DNA of 64,000 nucleotides. Origin: Kitasatospora atroaurantiaca (GTDB lineage Bacteria; Actinomycetota; Actinomycetes; Streptomycetales; Streptomycetaceae). The DNA is taken from positions 3,596,001 to 3,660,000 of the forward strand of contig NZ_VIVR01000001.1 of NCBI RefSeq assembly GCF_007828955.1. Direction: 5' to 3'. The notes beneath the pieces are model-generated. The model saw only the letters and a list, made by a program, of their open reading frames with translations, was not told where the DNA came from and did no database searches. This document shows, piece by piece, positions 18,303 to 28,143 of this stretch. Each line of letters opens with the position of its first letter. The first letter of the stretch is position 1. A program made the translations under genes and the position numbers.

Positions 18303-18312
18303 TCGACGTCCG

Positions 18313-21105
18313 TCAGTGAGGCATCGTCCACCTCTGGGCGCCGGTGCCGTTGCAGTCCCAGATCTGCAGACGGGTGCCGTCGGCCGTCCTGCTGTTGGGG
18401 ACGTCGAGGCAGCGTCCTGACGGCGTGTTGAGGAGGGACCCGTCCGCCCGGGGCCACCACTGCTGGGCGCCGGTGCCGTTGCACCCCCACAGCTGTACGG
18501 GCGCTCCGGCATCGGACCTGCTGTTGCTGACGTCCAGGCACTTGCCGAAGGCGCGCAGTGTGCCGTCGCCGGCCACCGTCCACTTCTGGGCGCCGGTGCC
18601 GTTGCAGTTCCACAGCTGGACCGGCGTACCGTCGGCGGTTCCGCTCGCCGCCACGTCCAGGCACTTCGACGCCAGGCCGGCGACCGGCCCGGTGACCGGG
18701 TCCGCCGGGCCGACGTCGAAGGAGGGCGGTGCGTCCTCGGGGGCGCTGCCCCAGGAGGGGTCGGGATCGGAGGCCAGGGTGTAGTCCAGCTTGCCGCCGC
18801 CGTTCACGAAGGCCTCGCTCACCCACGGGCGGCGGGAGTCCTCACCGTCCACCTTCAGCCCGTGGACGTACTTGACCGTGGCGGAGGCTCCCGGCGCGGT
18901 GATGTCGATGACGGCAGCGCTCGCACCGCCGCCCCGGTGAATGGTGATGGCGGGGAACTGCGGGCTCGCGAGCACCAGCTCGGCCCGGCCCGGCACCTGC
19001 GGGTACATGCCCAGCGCGGCCCAGACCGCCCAGGAGGACATCTCCCCCAGGTCGTCGTTGCCGACTTCTCCCGCGGGGGCGTCGGAGAACAGCGTGGTCA
19101 GCGCGCGGCGGACGACGTCCTGGGCGCGGTCGGCGCGGCCGGCGTAGGCGTACGCCCACGGGGTGTTGAGGGAGGGTTCGTTGCCCAGGTAGGCGTGCGG
19201 CTTCGCCGGTCCGGCGTTGAGGTTCCCGAAGAAGTCGTCCAGCCGGGACGCCACCGTGCCGTTGCCGCCCATCGCGTCGAACAGGCCGCGGTGGTTGTAG
19301 GGCACCATCCAGGTGTACTGGGCGGCGTTGCCCTCGACGTAGTGGTCCTGCTGGTCGGGGCTGAAGCCGGGCCAGGTGTGGTCGGCGCGACGCGGCTGGA
19401 TGTAGTGGCTGTCGTGGTTGAACAGGCTGCGCCAGTTGGCCGAGCGGTGCATCAGGGTGTCGTGGGCGTCGGTGTCGCCGATCCGCGCGGCCAGCTGCGC
19501 CACGGCGAAGTCGGCGGTGGTGTACTCGAGGGTGGTCGCGGCCGCCCCCCAGACGCCGTTGGTGTCCACCGGGACGAAGCCGATGTCGTCGTACCGCCCG
19601 TGCCCGGCCCGCTCGCGGTCGTCCTTGCGCCCGGAGAGCGCCTGCCGGACCAGAGCGGTCGCGTCGAAGCCGGTGGCGCCGAAGGCGGAAATACCGGCGG
19701 CGATGACCGGGAGCGGGTCTCCGACCATGACGCCGGTGCCGCCGTTCGCCAGGGTCCAGCGGTCGAAGTAGCCGCCCTGGGCTCCCTGCGCGACGATCGA
19801 CTGGGCGATGTCCGCGGACTCCTCGGGGGCTACCAGGGCCAGCAGCTGGGTCTGCGAGCGGTACACGTCCCAGCCCGAGAAGTCGGCGTACTGGGCGTGC
19901 CCGGTCCCGGCCGTGTGCACCTTCCCGTTGAAGCCGGGGTACCGGCCGTCCACGTCGCTCAGCACGCTGGGGTGCAGCAGCGAGTGGTAGAGCGAGGTGT
20001 AGAAGACCCGCCGGTCCTTCGTGCTGCCGCCGTCGACGGCGATCCGGCCGAGCATGCCGTTCCAGGCGCTCCGGGCCCCGTCCCTGACCTGGTCGAATCC
20101 GGAGGTGCCCTGCTCGGCGTTCAGGTTCGCCCGGGCTCCCTCGACGCTGACGAAGGAGATCCCGACCCGCGCCGTGACGGTGCGGCTGGACGAGGTGTCG
20201 AAGGAGACCAGCGCCCGCGCTCCGGACGCGGCCTGTGCGGCGTCGGGGTGCGGAGCCGGGGCACTGGTGGCCGCCGGGCGGGACTGGGCCTCGGCCGTCC
20301 GCGGGGGTTGGGGTGCGACACCCTCGCTCCGGCCCGTGGCGCTCTTCAGGGTGGTGTCCAGCTTGCCGTCGGCGAAGATGCCCGAGCTGCTGAACGGCCG
20401 GTCGAACGTGACGGAGAAGTAGAGCCGGTAGCGGTTGCCCGCCCCGCAGAAGCCCCCGCTGTCGGTGTAGCCGGTGATGCTGTCGGTGCCGAGGGACACC
20501 AAGCCGGAGGCGGCGTTGAAGGCCTTGCCCGCATCGAGCGTGAGGGACGCGGTGTGGCCCGCCGGGTAGGTGAACCTGGCGATCCCCGAGCGCTGGGTGG
20601 CGGCCAGCTCGGTCTTCAGGCCGTTGTCGAAGGTGACCGCGTACGACCCCGGGGACGCCGACTCGTTGGCGTGCGAGAAGACGGCGTGGTCGACCGGGGT
20701 CTTGTCCAGGACCGGCATCAGCGGGATGTTCCCGTAGTCCCCGCAGCCCGCGCCCGAGATGTGGGTGAGGCTGAAGCCCCGGATGCGGTTGTCGTCGTAG
20801 AAGTAGCCGCCGTGCTGGTACGTGACGGTGTCCGGGCTCCACTGGAGCATGCCCAGCGGCGCGGTCGCGCCGGGGAAGGTGTTGCCGGCGCCGCCGCCGT
20901 TGCCGAAGTCGGTCGCGCCCTGCTTGGTCCCGACGTACGGATTCACGTACTGGGCCGGGTCGCTGACGGTGGTTCGGCCCGTCGGGTGCGGCCCGGCCGG
21001 CGCCGCGAGGGCGGGGCTCGCGACGAGGGACGCGCAGACCGCCACCGCGAGCGCAGCGGGCCACCGGGGCGCACGGCCGGACCGGATGATTCGGGGGATC
21101 TTCAT
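18313..21105 (-). CDS. Secreted GH92 alpha-mannosidase with ricin-type lectin domain
   Basis: 930 residues from the ATG at 21105 (AGGAGG upstream). A signal peptide ends near ASPALA. The GH92 family is shown by YVNPYVGTKQG, the GAGCGDYGNIPLMP stretch, EGNAAQYTWMVPYNHRG, and GNDDLGEMSSWAVWAALGMY. Family members are calcium-dependent exo-alpha-mannosidases, often alpha-1,2. The last 120 residues are a ricin B-like domain with three repeats of KCLDV...VQLWNCNGTGAQKW type. It probably trims yeast/plant N-glycans outside the cell, with the lectin anchoring it to sugar. Confidence 0.93.
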   Translation of the reverse strand: MKIPRIIRSGRAPRWPAALAVAVCASLVASPALAAPAGPHPTGRTTVSDPAQYVNPYVGTKQGATDFGNGGGAGNTFPGATAPLGMLQWSPDTVTYQHGGYFYDDNRIRGFSLTHISGAGCGDYGNIPLMPVLDKTPVDHAVFSHANESASPGSYAVTFDNGLKTELAATQRSGIARFTYPAGHTASLTLDAGKAFNAASGLVSLGTDSITGYTDSGGFCGAGNRYRLYFSVTFDRPFSSSGIFADGKLDTTLKSATGRSEGVAPQPPRTAEAQSRPAATSAPAPHPDAAQAASGARALVSFDTSSSRTVTARVGISFVSVEGARANLNAEQGTSGFDQVRDGARSAWNGMLGRIAVDGGSTKDRRVFYTSLYHSLLHPSVLSDVDGRYPGFNGKVHTAGTGHAQYADFSGWDVYRSQTQLLALVAPEESADIAQSIVAQGAQGGYFDRWTLANGGTGVMVGDPLPVIAAGISAFGATGFDATALVRQALSGRKDDRERAGHGRYDDIGFVPVDTNGVWGAAATTLEYTTADFAVAQLAARIGDTDAHDTLMHRSANWRSLFNHDSHYIQPRRADHTWPGFSPDQQDHYVEGNAAQYTWMVPYNHRGLFDAMGGNGTVASRLDDFFGNLNAGPAKPHAYLGNEPSLNTPWAYAYAGRADRAQDVVRRALTTLFSDAPAGEVGNDDLGEMSSWAVWAALGMYPQVPGRAELVLASPQFPAITIHRGGGASAAVIDITAPGASATVKYVHGLKVDGEDSRRPWVSEAFVNGGGKLDYTLASDPDPSWGSAPEDAPPSFDVGPADPVTGPVAGLASKCLDVAASGTADGTPVQLWNCNGTGAQKWTVAGDGTLRAFGKCLDVSNSRSDAGAPVQLWGCNGTGAQQWWPRADGSLLNTPSGRCLDVPNSRTADGTRLQIWDCNGTGAQRWTMPH

Positions 21106-21242
21106 GGAGCCTCCTGCTGACCAGCTGTCAGTCACGTTGCGCATTGTGATCATCGTGACGGCTGGACCCGTGACGGTCCGTCAGCGACAGCTCGGAGTCA
21201 CCCGCACGGACGACCGCACGGCCCCGGAGGGCGGCCGTTCGC

Positions 21243-24080
21243 CTACCGCGTGGCCCCGGGCCGGGCCGTGCTGCGCAGGGTGGCCTGGCCGGCGGCCGCG
21301 GCGAGGGCGGAGAAGGCCACGGCGAGCATCCAGTCGCCGGCGCGCTGGTACGGGGTGACCCCGGAGACCAGCGGGACGTCGGTCACGAACGCCCCGCGGT
21401 AGGAGGCCGGGTGCCAGGCCAGCAGCCGCCCGTCGGCGCCGAAGACCGCGCTGACGCCGGTGAGGGCGGAGTGCACCGCGGGCCGGCCGGTCTCCACGGC
21501 CCGCACGGCGGCCAGGGACGCGTGCTGCGGCTGCGCCCAGCTGCCCTGGAAGGTCGAGGTGGAGGACTGGTAGACGAGCAGCTGGGCTCCGCGCGCGACC
21601 TCGGTCCTGGCCATGTCGGGGAAGGCGGATTCGAAGCAGATCAGCGGGGCGAAGGTCAGCGCATCGCTCTGCATCACCACGGTGTGGTCGCCCCGCAGGT
21701 GGTTGGTGGGGGCGGCCCTGCTGACCTCGGCCAGCCAGCCGAGCAGCGGGCGCAGCGGGATGTACTCGCCGAAGGGCACCAGCCGGATCTTGTCGTAGGT
21801 GCCGAGGACGCCACCCGGCCCGATGAGAGCGGACTCGTTGTAGTCACCGGTGGTGCCCGGCTGCGGGGCGCTGCCGTTGACCAGCAGATCGGCACCCAGC
21901 TGCCGGGACAGCACCTGGAGCGCGGCGATCCGGCCGGGCTCGTACGTGACGCTGCTCTCGCCCCACACCACCAGATCAGGCCGCTGCCCCGCGAGCTGCG
22001 CGGTCGCGGCCGCCTCGAAGGCCTGCCGGTCCTCCGGCGGGTCCATCACGCCGGGCTGGACCACGGCGATGCGCACCGTGCCGGCGGCGGGCAGTCCGGG
22101 GCGGAGCGCGTACCAGACGGGGCCGGCCGCCACACATGCCGCGGCCGTCAGCAGCGCGGCGGCGCGTGGCCAGGCGCGGCGCTGGAGCACGGCCAGGACG
22201 AGCGCCGTGTTGGCGGCACCGATCAGGAAGCCCGTCAGCCAGACCCCGCCGAGTGCGGCGGAGGCGAGCATCACCGGCCGGTTCCACTGGGTCGCCCCGA
22301 GCAGGGCCCAGGGGCCGCCCAGGCTCTGCCACGACCGGACGGCCTCCGCGCAGGTCCAGGCGCTGGGCACGACCAGCAGCGCGGCAGCGGCGCGCCGAGC
22401 GGTGAGGGGTGTCGCGAGCAGCCGGTGCACGGCCCAGCCCCAGGGCAGCCACAGCGCCCCGAGCAGCACGCTCAGCAGGGCGAGCCCCGGCCCGATGTTC
22501 GGCAGCAGCCAGTACTGCGTGACCGCCTCGAACGCACCGAGGCCCCACCAGGCCCGGATCATCCCTTCGCGCCGGGTCGGAGCCGAGCGGACCACGAGCA
22601 TCAGCGGGACGAGGGCGAACCAGGCCAGCCACCACCAGGCCGGAGCGGGGTACGCGAGGGCGGGCAGCGCCCCGGCGAGGACGGCCGTGGCCCGGCCGCG
22701 CCGCCGGCTCCCCTGCCCGTCCCGACGGTCGGCGCGACGGCCGACGCGACGGCCGGCGCGGCCCCGGGCGCGACGGCGGGGCCACCGGGGCCGCCGGCCG
22801 CGGTCGACGAGCACGAGGACCAGCCAGCCGGCGGTGAACCCGGCCGCCAGCCACCACAGCAGCGCGCGCTCCCGCCCCGCGTGCCACCACGGGACCATGG
22901 CCAGGCCCGCCAGCACGAAGGCGACGTTGTAGAGCACGTCGTAGATCGCGAACACCCGGCCGCGCACACCGTCGGTCGTCGCCCCGCCGATCAGGGCGTC
23001 GGAGGAGACCTTCAGGACCTGGAAGGCGAAGGCCGCCATCCCCACACAGGGCACCAGCGCCCAGAGCGAGGGCACCAGCCCCCCGACGTACGCGGCGGCG
23101 CCGGCCGCCAGGAACGCCACGGGCAGGAGCGCGCGGGCGCCGTACCGGGCGGCGAGCGGCGGGGCCGCGATGCTGCCCGCGAACGCGGCGACCCCGGTCG
23201 CGGCGAGCGCGATCCCGTAGCCGGAGGTCTTCAGCCCGTACCGGGAGTCCGCGACCAGGACGAGCAGCACGAAACCCGCGCCCAGCAGCATCCGGTGCGC
23301 CGCGACACTGAGCAGCGGCCGCCGGATCGCCGGCGTCCGGGCGACCACCCTCGCCCCGTCGGCCAGGTCGCGAGCGGTACGGCGAACCCGCGGCAGCACC
23401 GGGTCGCCGTGGCGTCCGCCCAGATACGGCAGGCTGTGGAACACCGCCGCCGCCACCGCGTAGAGCACCCCCGCGAGCAGGAACCCGGCGACCGCCGAAT
23501 GCCCGACGAGCTGCGAGCCGCCCACCGCCCCGAGGAACGCCGCAATCGTGCCGGCGGCCGCCGACAGCGCATTCGCCGGGACCAGCCGGTCCTTCGGCAC
23601 CGTACGCGGAAGCGCGGCCCCCTTCGCGGTGAGCACCAACCTGGACGAGGAGAGCAGCAGCAGGACCAGCAGATAGGCCGCCGCGGTCGCCTTCGTCGCC
23701 ACCACGGCGGCGCCGCCGACGACCAGCAGGGTCCGGAGCAGGGACACCGCGATGAGCGTCCGCCGGCGGTCGAAGCGGTCCAGGAACACCCCGGCGAACG
23801 GGCCCACCACGCTGAACGGCAGCAGGGTCACCGCCAGGACGGCGGCGATCCGGCCCGGTGTGGCACCGCGTCCCACGTCGAACAGGACGAACTGTGCGAA
23901 GGCGATCTGCGCCAGCCCGTCCGCGCACTGGCCGAGGCACTGGCCCGTCACCAGCCCGCGCAGCGGGCCCGCCAGGTCGCGGCGCAGGCCCGTGGGGGCC
24001 CGTCCGGCCGGCGACCCGTCGGTGGCGATCGTCTCTCGCCCGCCCATGCCCCCATCGTCCTGCTGCTCCAGGCGGGGCAC
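21243..24080 (-). CDS. lnt: MFS transporter fused to apolipoprotein N-acyltransferase (Lnt)
   Basis: 945 residues from a GTG with GAGGAG upstream; an ATG 33 bp in is an alternative. Residues 30-425 form a 12-helix MFS permease resembling drug exporters (GVFLDRFDRRRTLI is the loop 2-3 motif). Residues 427-463 are an Arg-rich linker. Residues 464-945 are a full Lnt: membrane part, then nitrilase domain with catalytic Glu708 (VVWGESS), Lys764 (TYDKIRLVPFGEYIP) and Cys815 (APLICFESAFP). Lnt adds the third acyl chain to lipoproteins. The fusion is unusual and suggests coupled transport or flipping. Confidence 0.88.
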   Translation of the reverse strand: MPRLEQQDDGGMGGRETIATDGSPAGRAPTGLRRDLAGPLRGLVTGQCLGQCADGLAQIAFAQFVLFDVGRGATPGRIAAVLAVTLLPFSVVGPFAGVFLDRFDRRRTLIAVSLLRTLLVVGGAAVVATKATAAAYLLVLLLLSSSRLVLTAKGAALPRTVPKDRLVPANALSAAAGTIAAFLGAVGGSQLVGHSAVAGFLLAGVLYAVAAAVFHSLPYLGGRHGDPVLPRVRRTARDLADGARVVARTPAIRRPLLSVAAHRMLLGAGFVLLVLVADSRYGLKTSGYGIALAATGVAAFAGSIAAPPLAARYGARALLPVAFLAAGAAAYVGGLVPSLWALVPCVGMAAFAFQVLKVSSDALIGGATTDGVRGRVFAIYDVLYNVAFVLAGLAMVPWWHAGRERALLWWLAAGFTAGWLVLVLVDRGRRPRWPRRRARGRAGRRVGRRADRRDGQGSRRRGRATAVLAGALPALAYPAPAWWWLAWFALVPLMLVVRSAPTRREGMIRAWWGLGAFEAVTQYWLLPNIGPGLALLSVLLGALWLPWGWAVHRLLATPLTARRAAAALLVVPSAWTCAEAVRSWQSLGGPWALLGATQWNRPVMLASAALGGVWLTGFLIGAANTALVLAVLQRRAWPRAAALLTAAACVAAGPVWYALRPGLPAAGTVRIAVVQPGVMDPPEDRQAFEAAATAQLAGQRPDLVVWGESSVTYEPGRIAALQVLSRQLGADLLVNGSAPQPGTTGDYNESALIGPGGVLGTYDKIRLVPFGEYIPLRPLLGWLAEVSRAAPTNHLRGDHTVVMQSDALTFAPLICFESAFPDMARTEVARGAQLLVYQSSTSTFQGSWAQPQHASLAAVRAVETGRPAVHSALTGVSAVFGADGRLLAWHPASYRGAFVTDVPLVSGVTPYQRAGDWMLAVAFSALAAAAGQATLRSTARPGATR

Positions 24081-24116
24081 TACGGGGCTCCTCGCGGTTG
24101 TGCCCCGGACGACGGA

Positions 24117-24148
24117 ACGGCCCGGGCTGCCGATGCAGCCGGGGCCGT
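24117..24148. terminator. Terminator hairpin
   Basis: ACGGCCCGGGCTGC pairs with GCAGCCGGGGCCGT (one mismatch) around a CGAT tetraloop, between the VOC gene and the MFS-Lnt gene. It ends the leftward VOC transcript before the next leftward gene. Confidence 0.8.
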
Positions 24149-24173
24149 CCCTCGTTCGGCGGGCCCGCGCCGG

Positions 24174-24980
24174 TCAGGAGGCGTCGGAGATCTTGGGCAT
24201 GTCGCCCACCGTCGTCGTCATGTCGATCACGGAGAACGCCGCGCCCTGGGGGTCGGTGAACGCCGCGAAGCGGCCGAAGGGGCTGTCCATCGGCCCGAAC
24301 CGGAGAACGCCTCCGTGCTTGGCCACCTTCGCCACCACCGCGTCGCAGTCGTCGACGGCGAAGTAGACGCCGATGAAGGGCGGGACCTCGGGCGGGAAGT
24401 CGTCCGTCATCGTCATCCGCCCCATGACGGGGTCGTCCCCCAGGTTGAAGAGCTTGTAGTCGACCTCGTCGCTCTCCATCCGCTTCACCTTGTACGGGAA
24501 GACGGCCGGGAAGAAGGCGTCCGACTTCGCCGGCTCGCGGGTGAACACCTCGGCCCAGGTGAACGCGCCCGGCTCGCCGCGCTTCTCGAAGCCCTCGTGG
24601 CTGCCCGCCTGCCAGACGCCGAAGGCGACGCCGCCGGGGTCCTTCGCGAGCAGCATCGAGCCGAAGTCACCGACCTGTGCGGGTTCCATCAGCATCTGAC
24701 CGCCGGCGTCGCGGATCTTCGCGGCGGTGGCGGCGACGTCGGGCGACGCGAAGTACAGGTACCAGGCGGACCGGCTCTCCTGCCCCTCCTGGCCCGGCAT
24801 CGGGGGGACGACGGCGGCCACCGCCTTGCCGCCGGAGTACGCCTGCGTGTAGTTCCCGAACTCCGACGCGGCCTCGCCGAAGGTCCAGCCCAGCACGTCA
24901 CCGTAGAAGCGCTTCGCCCCCTCGACGTCGGTGAACATCGCGTCGGCCCAGCAGGGCGTGCCCTCAGGTTGCGCGGCCAT
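24174..24980 (-). CDS. Two-domain VOC (glyoxalase/bleomycin resistance-like) protein
   Basis: 268 residues with two VOC modules, about 8-125 (CWADAMFTDVEGAKRFYGDV) and 135-260 (FTWAEVFTREPAKSDAFF). It resembles the CFP30B/hydroxylase-like duplicated VOC group common in actinomycetes. Metal-ligand positions are not fully conserved in my reading, so the activity is unknown. Confidence 0.85.
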   Translation of the reverse strand: MAAQPEGTPCWADAMFTDVEGAKRFYGDVLGWTFGEAASEFGNYTQAYSGGKAVAAVVPPMPGQEGQESRSAWYLYFASPDVAATAAKIRDAGGQMLMEPAQVGDFGSMLLAKDPGGVAFGVWQAGSHEGFEKRGEPGAFTWAEVFTREPAKSDAFFPAVFPYKVKRMESDEVDYKLFNLGDDPVMGRMTMTDDFPPEVPPFIGVYFAVDDCDAVVAKVAKHGGVLRFGPMDSPFGRFAAFTDPQGAAFSVIDMTTTVGDMPKISDAS

Positions 24981-25077
24981 GACTCTGACTCCCTCGCACT
25001 CGGTAGGTGGTCCGGTTTTTCACGCTAGCCAGTGACCGGCCGACTCGCGCGGTAACACCGTGCCGGTGGGCGCGTCG

Positions 25078-25584
25078 TCATCCCATGGTCTTCGCGCCGT
25101 CCAGCGACTCGCGGATGATGTCGGCGTGGCCGGCGTGCTGGGCGGTCTCGGCAAGGATGTGGAGGAGCACCCGGCGCACCGACCACCGCGCGCCTGGCTC
25201 GAACCACGGCGCCTCCGGAAGCGGGTGGAACACGTCCAGGTCGAGCGTCGCCACGAGTTCGTCCGTCCTGCGTGCCACCTGCTCGTACGCGTCGAGCATG
25301 CCGGCCAGGGTCTCTCCGTCGAGCAGCCGGAACTGGCCCTCCCAGTCGACGGGCTCACTCCGCATCGCCTCGGCGCCGCCGACCGCGAAGCGCATCCACC
25401 TCTCCTCGACCCCGGCCACATGCTTGATCAGGCCGCCCAGGCACAGCTCGCTCGCGGTGGTGCGCAGCACCGCCTGCTCGTCGGTGAGATCGCGGACGGT
25501 GTAGCGCAGGAAACCCCGGTGCTTGGCCAGCGTCTCCAGCAGATCGGCACGCTCGCCGGTGACGGGATTCGGGTCGGTGCTCAT
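25078..25584 (-). CDS. DinB/DUF664-family protein
   Basis: 168 residues, four-helix-bundle type. Candidate metal-binding His lie in [12 protein letters not shown] and [18 protein letters not shown], the usual DinB/mycothiol-transferase-like pattern. Members act as thiol-dependent metalloenzymes (mycothiol S-transferases) in actinomycetes. Its ATG overlaps the MMPL stop codon, so it is translated from the same message as the transporter. Confidence 0.85.
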   Translation of the reverse strand: MSTDPNPVTGERADLLETLAKHRGFLRYTVRDLTDEQAVLRTTASELCLGGLIKHVAGVEERWMRFAVGGAEAMRSEPVDWEGQFRLLDGETLAGMLDAYEQVARRTDELVATLDLDVFHPLPEAPWFEPGARWSVRRVLLHILAETAQHAGHADIIRESLDGAKTMG

Positions 25585-27851
25585 GGCGAATTCCTCCGGT
25601 GTCCTGAGGCTGTGTCAGCAGGCTGTCTCGTCATTGGCGCGGGGACCGCTTCGCCCTCGGTGTCGATGTGGGGCAGGATCCGGTCCAGCCAGCGGGGCAG
25701 CCACCATGCGTGGTCGCCGAGCAGGGTCATGACGGCCGGGACGAGCAGCAGGCGGACGATCGTGGCGTCGAAGAGCACGCTGACCGCCAGCCCCAGGCCG
25801 AGCATCTTGACCACGATGTTGTCGCTGAGGATGAAGGCCGCGAAGACGCTGACCATGATGAGCGCGGCGCAGGTGATCACCCGCGCGGTGATCTCCAGTC
25901 CGTGGGCGACGCTGTCCTTGCTGTCGCCCGTACGCTTCCAGGCCTCGTGGACCCGGGAGAGCAGGAAGACCTCGTAGTCCATGCTCAGGCCGAAGACGAT
26001 GGCGAACATCATCATCGGCACGTAGCTCTCGATCGGGACCTTGCCGTTGACCCCCAACGCCGGTCCGCCCCAGCCCCATTGGAAGACCGCGACCAGAACG
26101 CCGTAGGAGGCGGCGATGGAGAGCAGGTTGAGCACGGCGGCCTTCAGAGCAACCGGGAGGCCGCGGAAGACGATCAGGATGATCAGGAAGGCCAGGCCGA
26201 CCACCACGGCGATGATGACCGGGAGCCGCTTGGAGATGAGCTCCAGGAAGTCCACCTGGGCGGCGGTCGTCCCGGTCAGGTACGTCTTGGCGGCTGTGCC
26301 GGACACCGCCTGCGGCAGGACGTCGTCCTTGAGGTGGTTGAACAGGTCGGTGGTGCCTGCGTCCTGCGGCGCGACGGTGGAGATGGCGGTGGAGATCAGC
26401 ACCTGGCCGTTGCTGGTGGGCTGGGGCGGGCTGATGCTCGCCGCGCCGACGCCGCCGGTGAGCGCCTTCTGGACGTTGGCGGCGAGCGTGGCACGGTCGG
26501 CCGTCGGGACATCGGTCTGGTCGACGACGACGGTCAGCGGGCCGTTGGCGCCCGGCCCGAAGCCCTCGCTGATGAGGTCGTAGGCACGCCGGTCGGTGAA
26601 GCTGGTGGGGTCCGCCCCGTTGCCGACGTGCCCGAGCCGGATGGAGAACAGGGGGATCGCGAGGATCGCCACCGCCGCCAACCCCCCGGCCAGGAACCAC
26701 CAGGGGTGGTGTTCCACCCGCTTGGCGTACCGGTGCCACCCTCCGTGGGCCTCCCCGCCCGGCCCGCTCGTGCCCTCCGCGACGGGGGTCCGTACGTGGA
26801 AGCGGTCGATCCGGCGTCCGATGAGGCCGAGCAGCGCCGGGACCAGGGTGAGCGCACCGAGGACCGCCGTGACCACCGTGACGGCGGCGGCGGCACCCAG
26901 CTTCCCGATGAAGCTCACCCTGGACACGTACAGGCCCGCGAGGGCGACGACGACCGTGCAGCCGGAGACCAGGACCGCGCGTCCGCTGGTGGCCACCGCC
27001 CGGCCCGCCGCCACCGCAGGCTCGGCGCCGTCCATGACGAGCTGCCGGTGACGGGTGATCAGGAACAGCGCGTAGTCGATGCCGACGCCGAGGCCGATCA
27101 TCGTCGCCAGGGTCGGCGACACGCTGGCGAAGGTGAAGGCGGCGGCCACCAGGTTCAGGCAGCTCAGGCCGACGATCACCCCGATCAGTGCGCTGACCAG
27201 GGGAAGCCCGGCGGCGATGAGGCTGCCGAACCCGATCAGGAGGACCACCACCGCGACGATGAACCCGATGGCCTCGCTGCTCAGGTCCTTGGTCTCGGGC
27301 CTGGCGAGCTCGCCGAGCGGTCCGCCGTACTCGACCTCGACGCCGGCGGCCCGCAGCGGCGCGACCGCGGTGTCGACCTGGCTGATGTAGTCCTCGCCGA
27401 AGGAGGAGGGATTGCTGTCGAAGCGGACGGTGATGTAGCCGATGGTGCCGTCGGAGGAGAGCGCTCCGGTCGTGGGCGGCAGCGGGTTCTGCACGGACAG
27501 CACGTGCGGGAGCTGCTGCAGGGCGTTGACCGCCTGGCCGACCTGGGTCTGCACGTTCGTCAGGGGGCCCTGGGCGTCGTGCAGGACGACCTGGGCGCTG
27601 ATGCCGCCCGCGCCGGGGGCGTTTGCGCTGAGGACCTGCTGGCCCGTGTACGACTGGGTCCCGGGCAATGAGAAGTCGTCGGCGTAGGTTCCGCCGACCG
27701 TGTTCTGCAGCCCGTGCAGCACACCCAGGGCAGCCAGCCAGACGACGATGACCACGACGAAGTGGCGAGCACACCACTCGCCGAGTCTCAGCAGCAGCCC
27801 TGGTCGGACGTCCGGTGCGGTACCGGTGCTCCCGTCACTCGGCGAAGGCAT
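25581..27851 (-). CDS. MMPL-family RND transporter
   Basis: 756 residues from the ATG at 27851 (GGGAGA upstream). There are two repeats of TM helix, extracytoplasmic domain and a TM bundle. The proton-relay motifs are [17 protein letters not shown] in the first bundle and [20 protein letters not shown] in the second. Such proteins export lipids, peptides or drugs in actinomycetes. It overlaps the DinB gene by 4 bp (ATGA). The region 5' of the gene shares its gap with the rightward zinc-ribbon paralogue. Confidence 0.92.
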   Translation of the reverse strand: MPSPSDGSTGTAPDVRPGLLLRLGEWCARHFVVVIVVWLAALGVLHGLQNTVGGTYADDFSLPGTQSYTGQQVLSANAPGAGGISAQVVLHDAQGPLTNVQTQVGQAVNALQQLPHVLSVQNPLPPTTGALSSDGTIGYITVRFDSNPSSFGEDYISQVDTAVAPLRAAGVEVEYGGPLGELARPETKDLSSEAIGFIVAVVVLLIGFGSLIAAGLPLVSALIGVIVGLSCLNLVAAAFTFASVSPTLATMIGLGVGIDYALFLITRHRQLVMDGAEPAVAAGRAVATSGRAVLVSGCTVVVALAGLYVSRVSFIGKLGAAAAVTVVTAVLGALTLVPALLGLIGRRIDRFHVRTPVAEGTSGPGGEAHGGWHRYAKRVEHHPWWFLAGGLAAVAILAIPLFSIRLGHVGNGADPTSFTDRRAYDLISEGFGPGANGPLTVVVDQTDVPTADRATLAANVQKALTGGVGAASISPPQPTSNGQVLISTAISTVAPQDAGTTDLFNHLKDDVLPQAVSGTAAKTYLTGTTAAQVDFLELISKRLPVIIAVVVGLAFLIILIVFRGLPVALKAAVLNLLSIAASYGVLVAVFQWGWGGPALGVNGKVPIESYVPMMMFAIVFGLSMDYEVFLLSRVHEAWKRTGDSKDSVAHGLEITARVITCAALIMVSVFAAFILSDNIVVKMLGLGLAVSVLFDATIVRLLLVPAVMTLLGDHAWWLPRWLDRILPHIDTEGEAVPAPMTRQPADTASGHRRNSP

Positions 27852-28003
27852 GAGGTCTCCCAGGGCTGCGACCGGCAAGGCGAAAGACCGCTGACGGATT
27901 GTCCTAGTTTGTGAAGATAGGTCGCAGCCGAACCCGCGCGGCAGAGCAACACACGCCCGAACGGGTCCGATGGCGTGACCGCACCGCTCTGCCGGTCGGC
28001 GCC

Positions 28004-28143
28004 CGATCTTCCCAGAAGCGTTACAGAGAACACCTGTTCCCCGGGCGCTTGTGCTGCTTAGGCTCCGCGTGCACACGACGGCGTGTGTGACTCGCTCGAT
28101 GCCATCGACCGGACCGGTGGCACGGCCCGTACGGAAAGATCAC
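28004..28143 (+). promoter_or_regulatory. Conserved 140-bp leader, copy 1
   Basis: Starts CGATCTTCCCAGAA and runs exactly 140 bp to the ATG of the first paralogue. It contains CTGTTC (28034-28039), an 18-base spacer and TTAGGCTCC (28058), a CACACG/CGTGTG hairpin, and ends GTACGGAAAGATCAC. Copy 2 (29015-29154) has the same parts at the same spacing. The boxes look like a shared promoter; the hairpin may act in RNA. Confidence 0.65.

Noticed and set aside
21411..25028. A 1205-codon open frame on the plus strand opposite the MFS-Lnt and VOC genes, and similar long antisense frames (18862-21120, 25668-27671, 5090-6637)
   Set aside because: Low-complexity Arg/Gly/Pro/Ala translations typical of antisense frames in high-GC DNA; the minus-strand proteins have clear domains and ribosome sites.
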